From assembly GCA_965213935.1 (NCBI GenBank), contig CBDCAO010000012.1, positions 1,736,001 through 1,800,000 on the forward strand: a stretch of DNA of 64,000 bases, in the 5' to 3' direction. The stretch comes from Bin52 sp965213935. Lineage in GTDB: Bacteria; Pseudomonadota; Alphaproteobacteria; Thalassobaculales; Thalassobaculaceae. A program made the translations under genes and the position numbers. The notes under the pieces are model-generated. The model made no database searches. It saw nothing but the letters and a program-made list of their open reading frames with translations, and was not told the DNA's origin. Numbering within the stretch: the stretch's first letter is position 1; each line of letters begins with the position of its first letter. Of the stretch, positions 1 to 7,215 are shown in pieces.

Positions 1-2021
1 CCGATCCCGCGAACATCGCCCTGGCCCTTGCCCGCGGGGCGCGCCAGCTCGGTGTCGCAATCCACGAGAACGTTCCGGTCACCGGGATCGAGCGCCGTGA
101 CGGCCGGGTGACCGGCGTGCGCACGCCGTTCGGTTCGATCGCGGCCGAGTATGTTGTCAACTGCGCGGGAATGTGGGGCCGCGAGGTCGGCGAGATGGCC
201 GGGGTCGCGACCCCCTTGCACGCGGCGGAGCACTTCTACATCGTGACCGAGCCGATTCCCGGGCTGCCCCGCACGCTGCCCGTGCTGCGGGTGCCCGACG
301 AGTGCAGTTACTACAAGGAGGACGCCGGCAAGTACCTGGTCGGCTGTTTCGAGCCCGAGGCCAAGCCCTGGGGCATGGACGGGATCCCCGAGGACTTCTG
401 CTTCGACCAGCTGCCCGAGGACATCGCGCATTTCGAGCCGATTCTCGAGGCGGCGACGGCACGGGTGCCGATCCTGTGCGAGGTCGGGATCCAGACTTTC
501 TTCAACGGCCCGGAAAGCTTCACCCCGGACGACCGCTACCTGCTTGGCGAGGCGCCGAACCTTCGCAACTTCTTCGTCGCCTGCGGTTTCAACTCGATCG
601 GCATCCAGTCGGCCGGCGGAGCCGGCAAGGCTCTCGCTGAATGGATGGAGGCCGGCGAGCCGCCGTTCGATCTGTGGGATGTCGACATCCGGCGCATGAT
701 GCCGTTCCAGGCCGGTCGCAGCTACCTGTTCCAGCGGACCAGGGAAACCCTCGGCCTGCTCTATGCCGACCATTTCCCGTTCCGCCAGTACGCGAGCGCC
801 CGTGGCGTGCGCAGGAGCGTCCTGCATGACCGCCTGGCCGCTGCCGGCGCGTGTTTCGGGGAAACGGCGGGCTGGGAACGGGCGAACTGGTTCCTGCCCG
901 AGGCGGCGCGGGCCGCGGGCGAGGAACCGGTCTACCGCTACGGCTGGGGGAGACAGAACTGGTTCGGGCACGCGGCCGCGGAACACCACGCGATCCGGAC
1001 CGGGACCGGGCTGTTCGACCTGTCGTCCTTTGCCAAGTTCCGCGTCGAGGGTCCCGATGCCGAACCCTTTCTGCAGAAGATCATGGCCAGCGACGTGGCA
1101 GTGGAGCCGGGACGCGCGGTCTACGGGCAATGGCTCAACCATCACGGCGGGGTGGAGGCAGACCTTACCGTCACCCGGCTTGCCGAGACCGCCTACCTGG
1201 TGGTCACCTCGGCGGCGTCGGCCGTGCGCGACCGGACCTGGCTCGCACGGCATCTCGACGGGGACCTGCGCTGTGTGGTGACCGACGTGACCGCCGCCGA
1301 GGCGGTGATCGCCGTCATGGGCCCCGGGGCCCGGGACCTGCTTCAGCCGCTGACCCCCGCCGACCTGTCGGCCGACGCCTTCCCGTTCGCCACCGCACGC
1401 GAGATCGAGATCGGGCTCGCTGTTGCGCGGGCGCAGCGGACCAGCTACGTGGGCGAACTCGGCTGGGAACTCTACGTGTCGACCGACATGGCGGCCGCGG
1501 TGTTCGACACCGTCATCGAGCAGGGCCGCGAACACGGACTGCGCCTGTGCGGCATGCACACCCTGGACAGCTGCCGGCTGGAGAAGGCGTTCCGGCACTT
1601 CGGGCACGACGTGACCGATGAGGACCATGTGCTCGAGGCGGGTCTCGGGTTTGCGGTCCGGACCGACAAGCCGACCGGCCGGCTCGGCGACTTCATCGGC
1701 CGGCGCGCCGTGCTGGACAAGCGCGCAGCGGGGCTGGAGCGCCGCCTGGTTCAGTTCCTGCTCGCGGACCCGCAGCCGCTGTTGCATCACAACGAGCCGG
1801 TATTGCGCGACGGTGTTCCGGTCGGGCGCATCACCTCTGCCGGTTACGGCCACCACCTCGGCGGTGCCGTCGGGCTCGGCTACGTGCCGGTGGAACCGGG
1901 CGAAACCGCCGACCAGACGACCGGCTCGCGCTACGAGATCGTGGTCGCCGGCGAACCGGTCCCGGCGAAGGCAAGCCTGAGGCCGCTCCATGACCCGGCC
2001 GGCAAACGCATGCGCGGCTGA
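1..2021 (+). CDS. Dimethylglycine/sarcosine dehydrogenase-like FAD oxidoreductase with GcvT domain (5' partial)
   Basis: FAD-dependent oxidoreductase fused to an aminomethyltransferase (GcvT) module, the layout of dimethylglycine and sarcosine dehydrogenases, which oxidise N-methyl groups and pass the one-carbon unit to tetrahydrofolate. The frame is open from base 3, so the N-terminus with the FAD dinucleotide motif is outside the window. Visible are the end of the DAO domain, the central segment with GVRRSVLHDRLAA and GWERANWF, the folate-binding start GLFDLSSFAKFRVEG and the C-terminal barrel GRITSAGYGHHLGG. The next gene (SDR) starts 24 bp downstream, so they are probably co-transcribed. 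The exact N-methyl substrate cannot be told from sequence; family assignment is firm. Confidence 0.88.
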   Translation, partial: DPANIALALARGARQLGVAIHENVPVTGIERRDGRVTGVRTPFGSIAAEYVVNCAGMWGREVGEMAGVATPLHAAEHFYIVTEPIPGLPRTLPVLRVPDECSYYKEDAGKYLVGCFEPEAKPWGMDGIPEDFCFDQLPEDIAHFEPILEAATARVPILCEVGIQTFFNGPESFTPDDRYLLGEAPNLRNFFVACGFNSIGIQSAGGAGKALAEWMEAGEPPFDLWDVDIRRMMPFQAGRSYLFQRTRETLGLLYADHFPFRQYASARGVRRSVLHDRLAAAGACFGETAGWERANWFLPEAARAAGEEPVYRYGWGRQNWFGHAAAEHHAIRTGTGLFDLSSFAKFRVEGPDAEPFLQKIMASDVAVEPGRAVYGQWLNHHGGVEADLTVTRLAETAYLVVTSAASAVRDRTWLARHLDGDLRCVVTDVTAAEAVIAVMGPGARDLLQPLTPADLSADAFPFATAREIEIGLAVARAQRTSYVGELGWELYVSTDMAAAVFDTVIEQGREHGLRLCGMHTLDSCRLEKAFRHFGHDVTDEDHVLEAGLGFAVRTDKPTGRLGDFIGRRAVLDKRAAGLERRLVQFLLADPQPLLHHNEPVLRDGVPVGRITSAGYGHHLGGAVGLGYVPVEPGETADQTTGSRYEIVVAGEPVPAKASLRPLHDPAGKRMRG

Positions 2022-2045
2022 GAACACAGGGAGAAGAGGTCCGCC

Positions 2046-2810
2046 ATGGACGGTGACGCCGACGACCGTGCGCCGCATCAGCCGGGTGCGCTGGTGACCG
2101 GGGCCGCGCGCGGCATCGGCCGGGCCATTGCCGTCCGACTGGCAAGCGGCGGCACCCGCGTGGTCATGCTTGACCGCGATGGCGAGGCGGTCCGCTCCGC
2201 CGCCGCCGGGATCGGCGCAGCCGGCGGGCTCGAGGCCGATGTCGCCGATGTCCGGTCGGTGGAACGCGCGGTCGCCGAGGCCGAGCGGGTCCTCGGGGGT
2301 ATCGACATCCTGGTCTGCAATGCCGGGATCATGGACCGCGCGCCGTTCCTCGAGATGGATCCCGGGCTGTGGTGGCGGGTGCTGGAGGTCAACCTGGGCG
2401 GCGCCTTCCTGTGCGGGCAGGCTGTCGCACGCGGGATGGTCGCACGCGGGCGTGGCGGGCGCATCGTCAATGTCGCCTCGAATTCCGGCCTCTTCGGCGG
2501 CCGCGGCCGGGCCGCCTATGGCGCGAGCAAGGCCGGAGTCATCAACCTGACCCAGACCATGGCGATCGAGCTTGCCGAGCACGGCATCCTGGTCAACGCC
2601 GTCGCCCCGGGACCAACCCGCACCCGCGAGGGGCAGCCGGCCGAGCCCGGCCCGACCGTGATGCAGCGGATGCCGCTCAGGCGATTCGGACGCCCGGAAG
2701 AGATCGCGGAGGTGGCCGCGTTCCTGGCGTCACCGGCGCTGAGCTTCACGACCGGACACGTGTTCGCCGCCGACGGCGGGTTTACCATCGCCGGCATGAT
2801 GGAAGGATGA
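2046..2810 (+). CDS. SDR family NAD(P)-dependent oxidoreductase
   Basis: Short-chain dehydrogenase/reductase of 254 aa, the usual length for a classical SDR. It has the cofactor motif TGAARGIG near residue 18, the NAG motif in LVCNAGIMDR, a catalytic Ser in NVASNSGLFGG and the active-site pair in AAYGASKAG, with the usual C-terminal end near FAADGGFT. An AGAAGAGG-type ribosome site precedes the ATG. It follows the dehydrogenase-like gene by 24 bp and likely acts in the same catabolic unit, oxidising or reducing a hydroxy/keto group. The substrate is unknown. Confidence 0.9.
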   Translation: MDGDADDRAPHQPGALVTGAARGIGRAIAVRLASGGTRVVMLDRDGEAVRSAAAGIGAAGGLEADVADVRSVERAVAEAERVLGGIDILVCNAGIMDRAPFLEMDPGLWWRVLEVNLGGAFLCGQAVARGMVARGRGGRIVNVASNSGLFGGRGRAAYGASKAGVINLTQTMAIELAEHGILVNAVAPGPTRTREGQPAEPGPTVMQRMPLRRFGRPEEIAEVAAFLASPALSFTTGHVFAADGGFTIAGMMEG

Positions 2811-2814
2811 CCGG

Positions 2815-2842
2815 TTGCGCCCGCGCCTCCAGCTGGTACCAT
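2815..2842 (+). promoter_or_regulatory. Candidate sigma-70 promoter of the small leader ORF
   Basis: TTGCGC at 2815-2820 and TACCAT at 2837-2842 are separated by 16 bp. They sit just after the SDR stop and 37 bp before the small ORF at 2879. Matches to the consensus are moderate (about 4 of 6 in the -10), so this is a suggestion. Confidence 0.3.
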
Positions 2843-2862
2843 GCCGGTCCCTGCCAACAACC

Positions 2863-2877
2863 GAAAGGAGGTGATCC
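2863..2877 (+). promoter_or_regulatory. Extended Shine-Dalgarno, 15-nt complement to 16S rRNA 3' end
   Basis: GAAAGGAGGTGATCC is the exact reverse complement of the conserved 3' end of alphaproteobacterial 16S rRNA (GGATCACCTCCTTTC). Its GGAGG core ends 7 nt before an ATG at 2879. Natural ribosome sites usually pair over 4-6 nt, so this is exceptional and decides the start of the small ORF. Confidence 0.8.
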
Positions 2878-2878
2878 G

Positions 2879-2968
2879 ATGTCGAGTGAGAAAAAGGCGC
2901 CGCGGCGCCGGGACAGTGTCCGTGCACCCGCTTCGGAGCAGCCCTCCGGAGATCGTGCCGGGCGCTGA
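2879..2968 (+). CDS. 29-aa Arg-rich leader peptide or small protein
   Basis: An ORF of 29 codons beginning MSSEKKAPRRRDSV and ending SGDRAGR. It has six Arg and two Lys, with three consecutive Arg codons at positions 9-11, no membrane segment and no Cys. It is preceded by the strongest possible ribosome site and followed within 45 bp by two GC-rich hairpins, the second a canonical terminator. It could be an attenuator leader peptide for the racemase gene at 3069, or a small protein or dual-function small RNA on its own transcript. I do not recognise a family. Confidence that it is translated is fairly high; its role is inferred. Confidence 0.6.
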   Translation: MSSEKKAPRRRDSVRAPASEQPSGDRAGR

Positions 2969-2984
2969 CACCGACCCGAATACG

Positions 2985-3003
2985 GGGCCCCGCCGCGGGG
3001 CCC
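2985..3003 (+). other. GC-rich hairpin before the terminator
   Basis: An 8-bp perfect stem, GGGCCCCG then loop CCG then CGGGGCCC, lies between the small ORF and the terminator at 3011. It could be a pause hairpin or an antiterminator component, or it could simply protect the mRNA end. Confidence 0.5.
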
Positions 3004-3010
3004 GCTCACG

Positions 3011-3040
3011 AGAAGGCCCGTTCAGGGCCTTCTTTCGTCT
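3011..3040 (+). terminator. Rho-independent terminator upstream of racemase gene
   Basis: A perfect 9-bp stem AGAAGGCCC / GGGCCTTCT closes a 5-nt loop GTTCA and is followed by TTCGTCT. It ends 28 bp before the racemase start codon, so transcripts from the small ORF (and any SDR read-through) should stop here unless antitermination occurs. Confidence 0.8.
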
Positions 3041-3068
3041 GGCTTCCCGGTTCTGGCAGGTTCCCGGC

Positions 3069-3881
3069 ATGAGCGACCCTCTTCGATCAATCCGTATCTG
3101 GTACCAGGGATTCACCGACCCGGAGATTCACGGCGCCTATGTCGGGCGCCTGCAGGAGCATCTCGACCGGGTGGCCGGTCCGTCGGTCAGTGTCGAGTTT
3201 CACGGCATCTCCCCGCCGGCGCGCCACCTGCACGCGGTCGAGGAACTCCGCTGTTCCCTGGTCGCGATGGATAACGCGATCGAGGCCGAGGCCCGGGGCT
3301 GCGACGCCTTCGCGCTCGGTCATTTTCAGGAAGCCGGCATTCACGAGATCAAGTCGCTCATCGACATTCCGGCGATCTCGCTCGGCGAGGCCAGCATGCA
3401 CTTTGCCTGCCTGCTTGCACGCCGGTTCGGACTGATCACCATCGACCCGATCTTCATCCCCTGGCACCAGGACCAGGTCATCCGCGCCGGGCTTTCCGAC
3501 CGGGTGGTCGGAGTGCGCGCCATGCGCACCTCGCCGGCCGACTACATGCGGGCCTTTACCGACGAGGCGGCCTATCGCGACGTGCTGCGGCAGTTCCGCG
3601 AACAGGCGGAGCCCCTGCTTGAACAGGGCGCGGACCTGCTGATCCCCGCCGGCGGCCTGCCGATGCTGCTGCTTGCGCGCGAAGCAGGGCTCGAAATCGA
3701 CGGTGCGCCGGTGCTGAACGGGATCAACGCCCTGGTGGCGATGACCGAGGCGGCGGTCCGGTTGCGCCGGATCGACGGCATCGGGGTCAGCCGGAGATCG
3801 AACTACGCCAGGCCGTCCGGTCCGGCAGCGGAGGAGTTCCGGGCCATGCTCGCCGCCGCAGGGTCCTTGCGGGTCCGCTGA
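3069..3881 (+). CDS. Aspartate/glutamate-hydantoin racemase family protein
   Basis: A 270-aa protein of the Asp/Glu/hydantoin racemase fold. The segment FALGHFQEAGIHEIKSLIDI and the later PAGGLPMLLLAREAG and LNGINALVAMTEAAV match the family's two lobes. Cys positions usual for two-base catalysis are not clearly present: the first lobe has GHFQ where many racemases have a Cys, so isomerase, decarboxylase or lyase activity is also possible. The ATG at 3069 was chosen because longer readings run through the terminator at 3011-3040. It lies 46 bp before the HpcH/HpaI aldolase and probably shares its transcript. The substrate is unknown. Confidence 0.75.
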   Translation: MSDPLRSIRIWYQGFTDPEIHGAYVGRLQEHLDRVAGPSVSVEFHGISPPARHLHAVEELRCSLVAMDNAIEAEARGCDAFALGHFQEAGIHEIKSLIDIPAISLGEASMHFACLLARRFGLITIDPIFIPWHQDQVIRAGLSDRVVGVRAMRTSPADYMRAFTDEAAYRDVLRQFREQAEPLLEQGADLLIPAGGLPMLLLAREAGLEIDGAPVLNGINALVAMTEAAVRLRRIDGIGVSRRSNYARPSGPAAEEFRAMLAAAGSLRVR

Positions 3882-3927
3882 CAGGCGCGATAAGGTCGGT
3901 CGTCCTCTCCTTCCGCGGTGCCGACTC

Positions 3928-4725
3928 ATGATCCAGCCCAACAGCTTTCGCGCTTGTCTTGACGCCGACAAGCCCACGCTCGGCACCCACTTCCTGCTGG
4001 CCGACCCGGACATTCCGGAACTGATCGGCGACATCGGCCTTTTCGACTACGCCGAGTTCGGCGGCGAGTACTCCACCTTCGATATGGCGCTGCTCTACCA
4101 CATGGCCCGGGCGGCCCAGTGCGGCAACCTGCCGCTGATGATCAAGCTCGACCAGGAGGGTCAGGGATTCTGGGCCCAGGCCGCACTCGGAGCCGGTTTC
4201 GCCTCGGTGCTGTTTACCGACATCCGCACGCCCGGCGACATCATGGACTGTCACCGGGTGATCCGGGCCGACACCCCCGATATCGGCGGCGGGCTGGGCG
4301 TGAAGCTGCGTCGCCCGGCACTGAAGTCATACACGCCCGACAGCTACCTCGCCGACCTGGGGTCAGTGGTCTTCACGGTGATGCTGGAGAAGGCGGCGGC
4401 GGTGGAGGCGCTCGACGAGGTCCTGGCCGCGGCGCGCGACGCGGGCGTCGACATGGTGCAGTGGGGACCGGCGGACTACGGGTTGTCGCTCGGCAGGCCC
4501 GCACTGGTGTTCGACGAGGCCATCCGCCCGGTCGAGGAAAGGGTGATCGCGAAGTGCCTCGAGTACCAGGTGGCGCCTCGCATCGAGATCCACGAGCCGG
4601 AACAGGCGCGGCGCTACATCGACCTCGGGGTCCGGCATTTCTGCGTCGGCTGGGACCGCTTCATCCTGCAGACCGCGATGACGCGGATCGGCGAGGGCAT
4701 GCGTTCCCTGCTCGAGGACCTGTAG
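3928..4725 (+). CDS. HpcH/HpaI aldolase/citrate lyase family protein
   Basis: A 265-aa TIM-barrel class II aldolase of the 2-keto-3-deoxy acid type, which cleaves or forms C-C bonds next to a pyruvate enolate using a divalent metal. Recognisable are the N-terminal FDYAEFGGEYSTFD segment, the metal-region Glu in TVMLEKAAAVEALDEVL and Asp in QWGPADYGLSLG, and the C-terminal GVRHFCVGWD. Its place after the racemase-like gene and before GST and AtuA-family genes suggests cleavage of a catabolic intermediate to pyruvate or oxaloacetate plus an aldehyde. That reaction is inferred. Confidence 0.85.
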   Translation: MIQPNSFRACLDADKPTLGTHFLLADPDIPELIGDIGLFDYAEFGGEYSTFDMALLYHMARAAQCGNLPLMIKLDQEGQGFWAQAALGAGFASVLFTDIRTPGDIMDCHRVIRADTPDIGGGLGVKLRRPALKSYTPDSYLADLGSVVFTVMLEKAAAVEALDEVLAAARDAGVDMVQWGPADYGLSLGRPALVFDEAIRPVEERVIAKCLEYQVAPRIEIHEPEQARRYIDLGVRHFCVGWDRFILQTAMTRIGEGMRSLLEDL

Positions 4726-4804
4726 CGCCCTGTCCAAGCCCGGGTGCGGCGCCTAAAGTGGCGCCGCCGATCCGGCATTGCACCTGCGGCCACTGGAGGA
4801 GTTC

Positions 4805-5431
4805 ATGGCGCTGATCGATCTGTACACCTGGAAAACATCCAACGGACGCAAGGCCACAGTGATGCTCGAGGAGTGTGGTCTGCCCTACACCATCCACCCG
4901 ATCGACATCTCGACAGACGTCCAGTTCTCGCCCGGGTTCGTCGCCATCAACCCCAACTCCAAGATCCCGGCCATCGTCGACCCGGAAGGCCCGGACGGGA
5001 AGCCCTACACAGTGTTCGAATCCGGCGCCATCCTGATGTATCTCGCGGAAAAGTCCGGCCGGTTCCTGCCACGGGACATGGCCCGGCGCTACGAGGTCAT
5101 CCAGTGGGTGATGTTCCAGATGGGCGGGGTCGGACCGATCTTCGGACAGGTGCACCACTTCCGGCGCGCGGCCAGCGAGACCGTTCCCTATGCCATCAAT
5201 CGCTACAGTACCGAGTGTCGCCGGCTCTACGGGGTGCTGAACGCCCGGCTCCAGGGGCGGGAGTACCTGGCGAATGACGAGATTTCCATCGCCGACTTCT
5301 GCACCCTGCCCTGGGTGTTCCGCCATGACTGGCAGCAGGTGGACCTGGCGGAGTTTCCCAACGTGAAGCGGTGGTACGATACCCTGATGGCGCGGCCGGC
5401 ACTGGCGCGCGGCATGAACCTGCCGGAGTAG
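4805..5431 (+). CDS. Glutathione S-transferase family protein (Nu/YghU-like)
   Basis: A 208-aa cytosolic GST. The N-terminal thioredoxin-like domain has TSNGRKATVMLEECGLPY, NPNSKIPAIVD (cis-Pro loop) and ESGAILMYLAEK, with the all-helical domain after about residue 95. The TxNGRK start resembles Nu-class YfcG/YghU enzymes, which bind two glutathiones and act as disulfide reductases. ATG 4805 was chosen because GGAGGAG lies just before it; an upstream in-frame start at 4778 lacks this. The next gene starts 14 bp downstream. Its role in the surrounding catabolic run is unknown, but a glutathione-dependent isomerisation or detoxification step fits. Confidence 0.9.
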   Translation: MALIDLYTWKTSNGRKATVMLEECGLPYTIHPIDISTDVQFSPGFVAINPNSKIPAIVDPEGPDGKPYTVFESGAILMYLAEKSGRFLPRDMARRYEVIQWVMFQMGGVGPIFGQVHHFRRAASETVPYAINRYSTECRRLYGVLNARLQGREYLANDEISIADFCTLPWVFRHDWQQVDLAEFPNVKRWYDTLMARPALARGMNLPE

Positions 5432-5445
5432 GGCGGAGAAGACAG

Positions 5446-6816
5446 ATGATCGCAAGAAAGTCCGGCGGCGAATTCGTCGTCGTCTCGCACGGCATGCTGG
5501 GGTACGGGTTTCCCGAGTCCTCGCTCGCGGCCGCAATCGAGGCCGGGGTCGACCTGATCGCGTGCGACGCCGGCTCGAGCGACCCGGGGGCCTACTATCT
5601 CGGTTCCGGCAAACCCTTTGTGTCCGAGGCGATGACACGGCGCGACCTGCGGCTCCTGCTTCGGGCAGGGGCCGAGGCCGATGTTCCGGTGATCATCGGG
5701 TCCGCCGGCGGCGCCGGCAGCGACCTGCACGTCGATTTCCTGGTCCGGATTGCCCGCGAGGTACTGGCTGAGCTCGGGATCGTGCGCAGTCTTGCGGTCC
5801 TGCGCTCGGAGATGGACCGGGACGTGGTCCGCGAGGCGATTGCCGCCCAGCGGGTCCATACATTCGAGACCTTCTCCCCTCTCTCGCCGGGTGACGTCGA
5901 CGAGGCAGAGCGGATCGTTGCCCAGGTCGGCTGCGAGTCCTACTGGCCGGCACTGCGCCGGAAGCCGGATATCGTCATTGCGGGACGCGCCTGGGACGTG
6001 GCCAACATCGCTGCCCTGCCGCTTCTGGAAGGCTATCCGCGCGGGCTTGCGCTGCACATGGGCAAGATCCTCGAGTGCGGCAGCCTGGCGGCGCGTCCGA
6101 CCGCCGGGGCCGACCTGATCCTCGGCCGGTTGCGCGACGATCATTTCGTGGTGGAGCCGACGGACCCCGCCAAGGCCTGTACCATCGACTCGGTTTCGGC
6201 CCACACCTTCTACGAGAAGACCGACCCGGTGATGCTGGCGGGGCCCGGCGGCACCGTCGACCTGCGCGGTTCGCGGTTCGACCAGCTCGACCCGCGCCGG
6301 GTGAAGGTGTCGGGAAGCGGATTTCACCCGGCGGAGCGCTACATGGTCAAGCTCGAGGGCGCGAAACTCGAGGGCTACCGGCACAGCTGTATCGGCGGGG
6401 CCCGCGACCCGGCTTTCGTTCGCCAGATCGACGCGATCCAGGCATCGGTGATCGAACACCTGCACGAGTTCCAGCGCGGCATCATCGACCCGTCCAGCTA
6501 CCGGATCAGCTTCCACCGTTACGGTCTCGACGGCGTGATGGGCGGCTGGGAACCGGTCGCGACGCCGGCACATGAACTCGGGCTGCTGATCGACGTGGTA
6601 GCCGACACGCCGGAGCGGGCCGAGATCGTCTGCGCCATGGCGCGGAGCACCCTGCTGCATGTCGGCTACGACGGCCGCAAGGCGACGGCGGGCAATATCG
6701 CCTTTCCGTTCTCTCCGGCCGATACTGCCTGCGGCCCGGTCTATTCCTTCAATATCTACCACCTCATGGAGGTCGAAGACCCCGAGAGACTCGTCCGGAT
6801 GGAGATGGCGGCGTGA
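5446..6816 (+). CDS. AtuA-family (acyclic terpene utilisation, DUF1446) protein
   Basis: A 456-aa protein of the AtuA family, named for a gene of the acyclic terpene (citronellol/geraniol) pathway. The family's biochemical role is poorly known. Visible features are the N-terminal IACDAGSSDPGAYYLGSG, the glycine-rich IIGSAGGAGSDLHVDFL near residue 85, DIVIAGRAWDVANIAAL in the middle and the C-terminal GPVYSFNIYHLMEV. The start is set by GGCGGAGAA 8 bp upstream of ATG 5446. Its stop overlaps the DUF4387 start as GTGA, and AtuA plus DUF4387 is a recurrent bacterial pair. This is a stand-alone AtuA, without the acyl-CoA carboxylase genes of terpene clusters, so another substrate is likely. Confidence 0.85.
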   Translation: MIARKSGGEFVVVSHGMLGYGFPESSLAAAIEAGVDLIACDAGSSDPGAYYLGSGKPFVSEAMTRRDLRLLLRAGAEADVPVIIGSAGGAGSDLHVDFLVRIAREVLAELGIVRSLAVLRSEMDRDVVREAIAAQRVHTFETFSPLSPGDVDEAERIVAQVGCESYWPALRRKPDIVIAGRAWDVANIAALPLLEGYPRGLALHMGKILECGSLAARPTAGADLILGRLRDDHFVVEPTDPAKACTIDSVSAHTFYEKTDPVMLAGPGGTVDLRGSRFDQLDPRRVKVSGSGFHPAERYMVKLEGAKLEGYRHSCIGGARDPAFVRQIDAIQASVIEHLHEFQRGIIDPSSYRISFHRYGLDGVMGGWEPVATPAHELGLLIDVVADTPERAEIVCAMARSTLLHVGYDGRKATAGNIAFPFSPADTACGPVYSFNIYHLMEVEDPERLVRMEMAA

Positions 6817-7127
6817 CGCCCCTTGCCGAGATCGCCGAGGTCATCCGGTCCAAGAACGCCGGCCCGTTCGTGGTCACCTTTGACGTGCTGTTCGACAACG
6901 AGGAGGACTTCGAGGCGGTCCGGGCCGCGGGACTGGTGACCCGCCAGGCGGTGGCGCAGCTGTACGGGGTCTCGGACAACGAGCTGGTCGGGTTCGACTA
7001 CTTTCCGTTTGCCCGCGCCATCAAGTTCTCGATCCGTCGCCCGGTCGGCAGCGGAGCTCCAGGGGATTCGGACGTCTACGGCGCCCAGCAGCACGCGCCT
7101 CTCCTCGACCTGCCCGCCCTGCCCTGA
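6813..7127 (+). CDS. DUF4387 domain protein, AtuA partner
   Basis: A 104-aa protein starting on GTG within the AtuA stop (GTGA overlap), so its translation is likely coupled. The segment IRSKNAGPFVVTFDVLFDN at residues 12-30 and the later SDNELVGFDYFPFARAIKFSIRRP are typical of DUF4387. These proteins nearly always follow or are fused to AtuA-like proteins and may be a small subunit. Function is not known. Confidence 0.85.
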   Translation: MTPLAEIAEVIRSKNAGPFVVTFDVLFDNEEDFEAVRAAGLVTRQAVAQLYGVSDNELVGFDYFPFARAIKFSIRRPVGSGAPGDSDVYGAQQHAPLLDLPALP

Positions 7128-7136
7128 CGAGCGTAC

Positions 7137-7166
7137 TTCCAAACCGGTGCCGCGCTCCTCTATAGT
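7137..7166 (+). promoter_or_regulatory. Candidate promoter of the HtrA-like gene
   Basis: TATAGT at 7161-7166 is a good -10. TTCCAA at 7137-7142, 18 bp upstream, is a weak -35. The distance to the start codon at 7216 is about 45 nt after the expected transcript start. Confidence 0.35.
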
Positions 7167-7195
7167 CCGCGACAACGACAGTCCGCGACAACGCA
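7164..7195 (+). repeat. 16-bp tandem repeat in the 5' leader
   Basis: AGTCCGCGACAACGAC at 7164-7179 is followed directly by AGTCCGCGACAACG at 7180-7193, with divergence only in the last two bases. The first copy overlaps the -10, so it could be a tandem operator, or a simple slippage duplication. Confidence 0.7.
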
Positions 7196-7215
7196 GCTGA
7201 TCCTGGGCAGACCGC

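Noticed and set aside
3069..3881. A longer reading of the racemase gene starting at 2841
   Set aside because: It would be translated across the small ORF and the terminator, and the extra residues show no family similarity.
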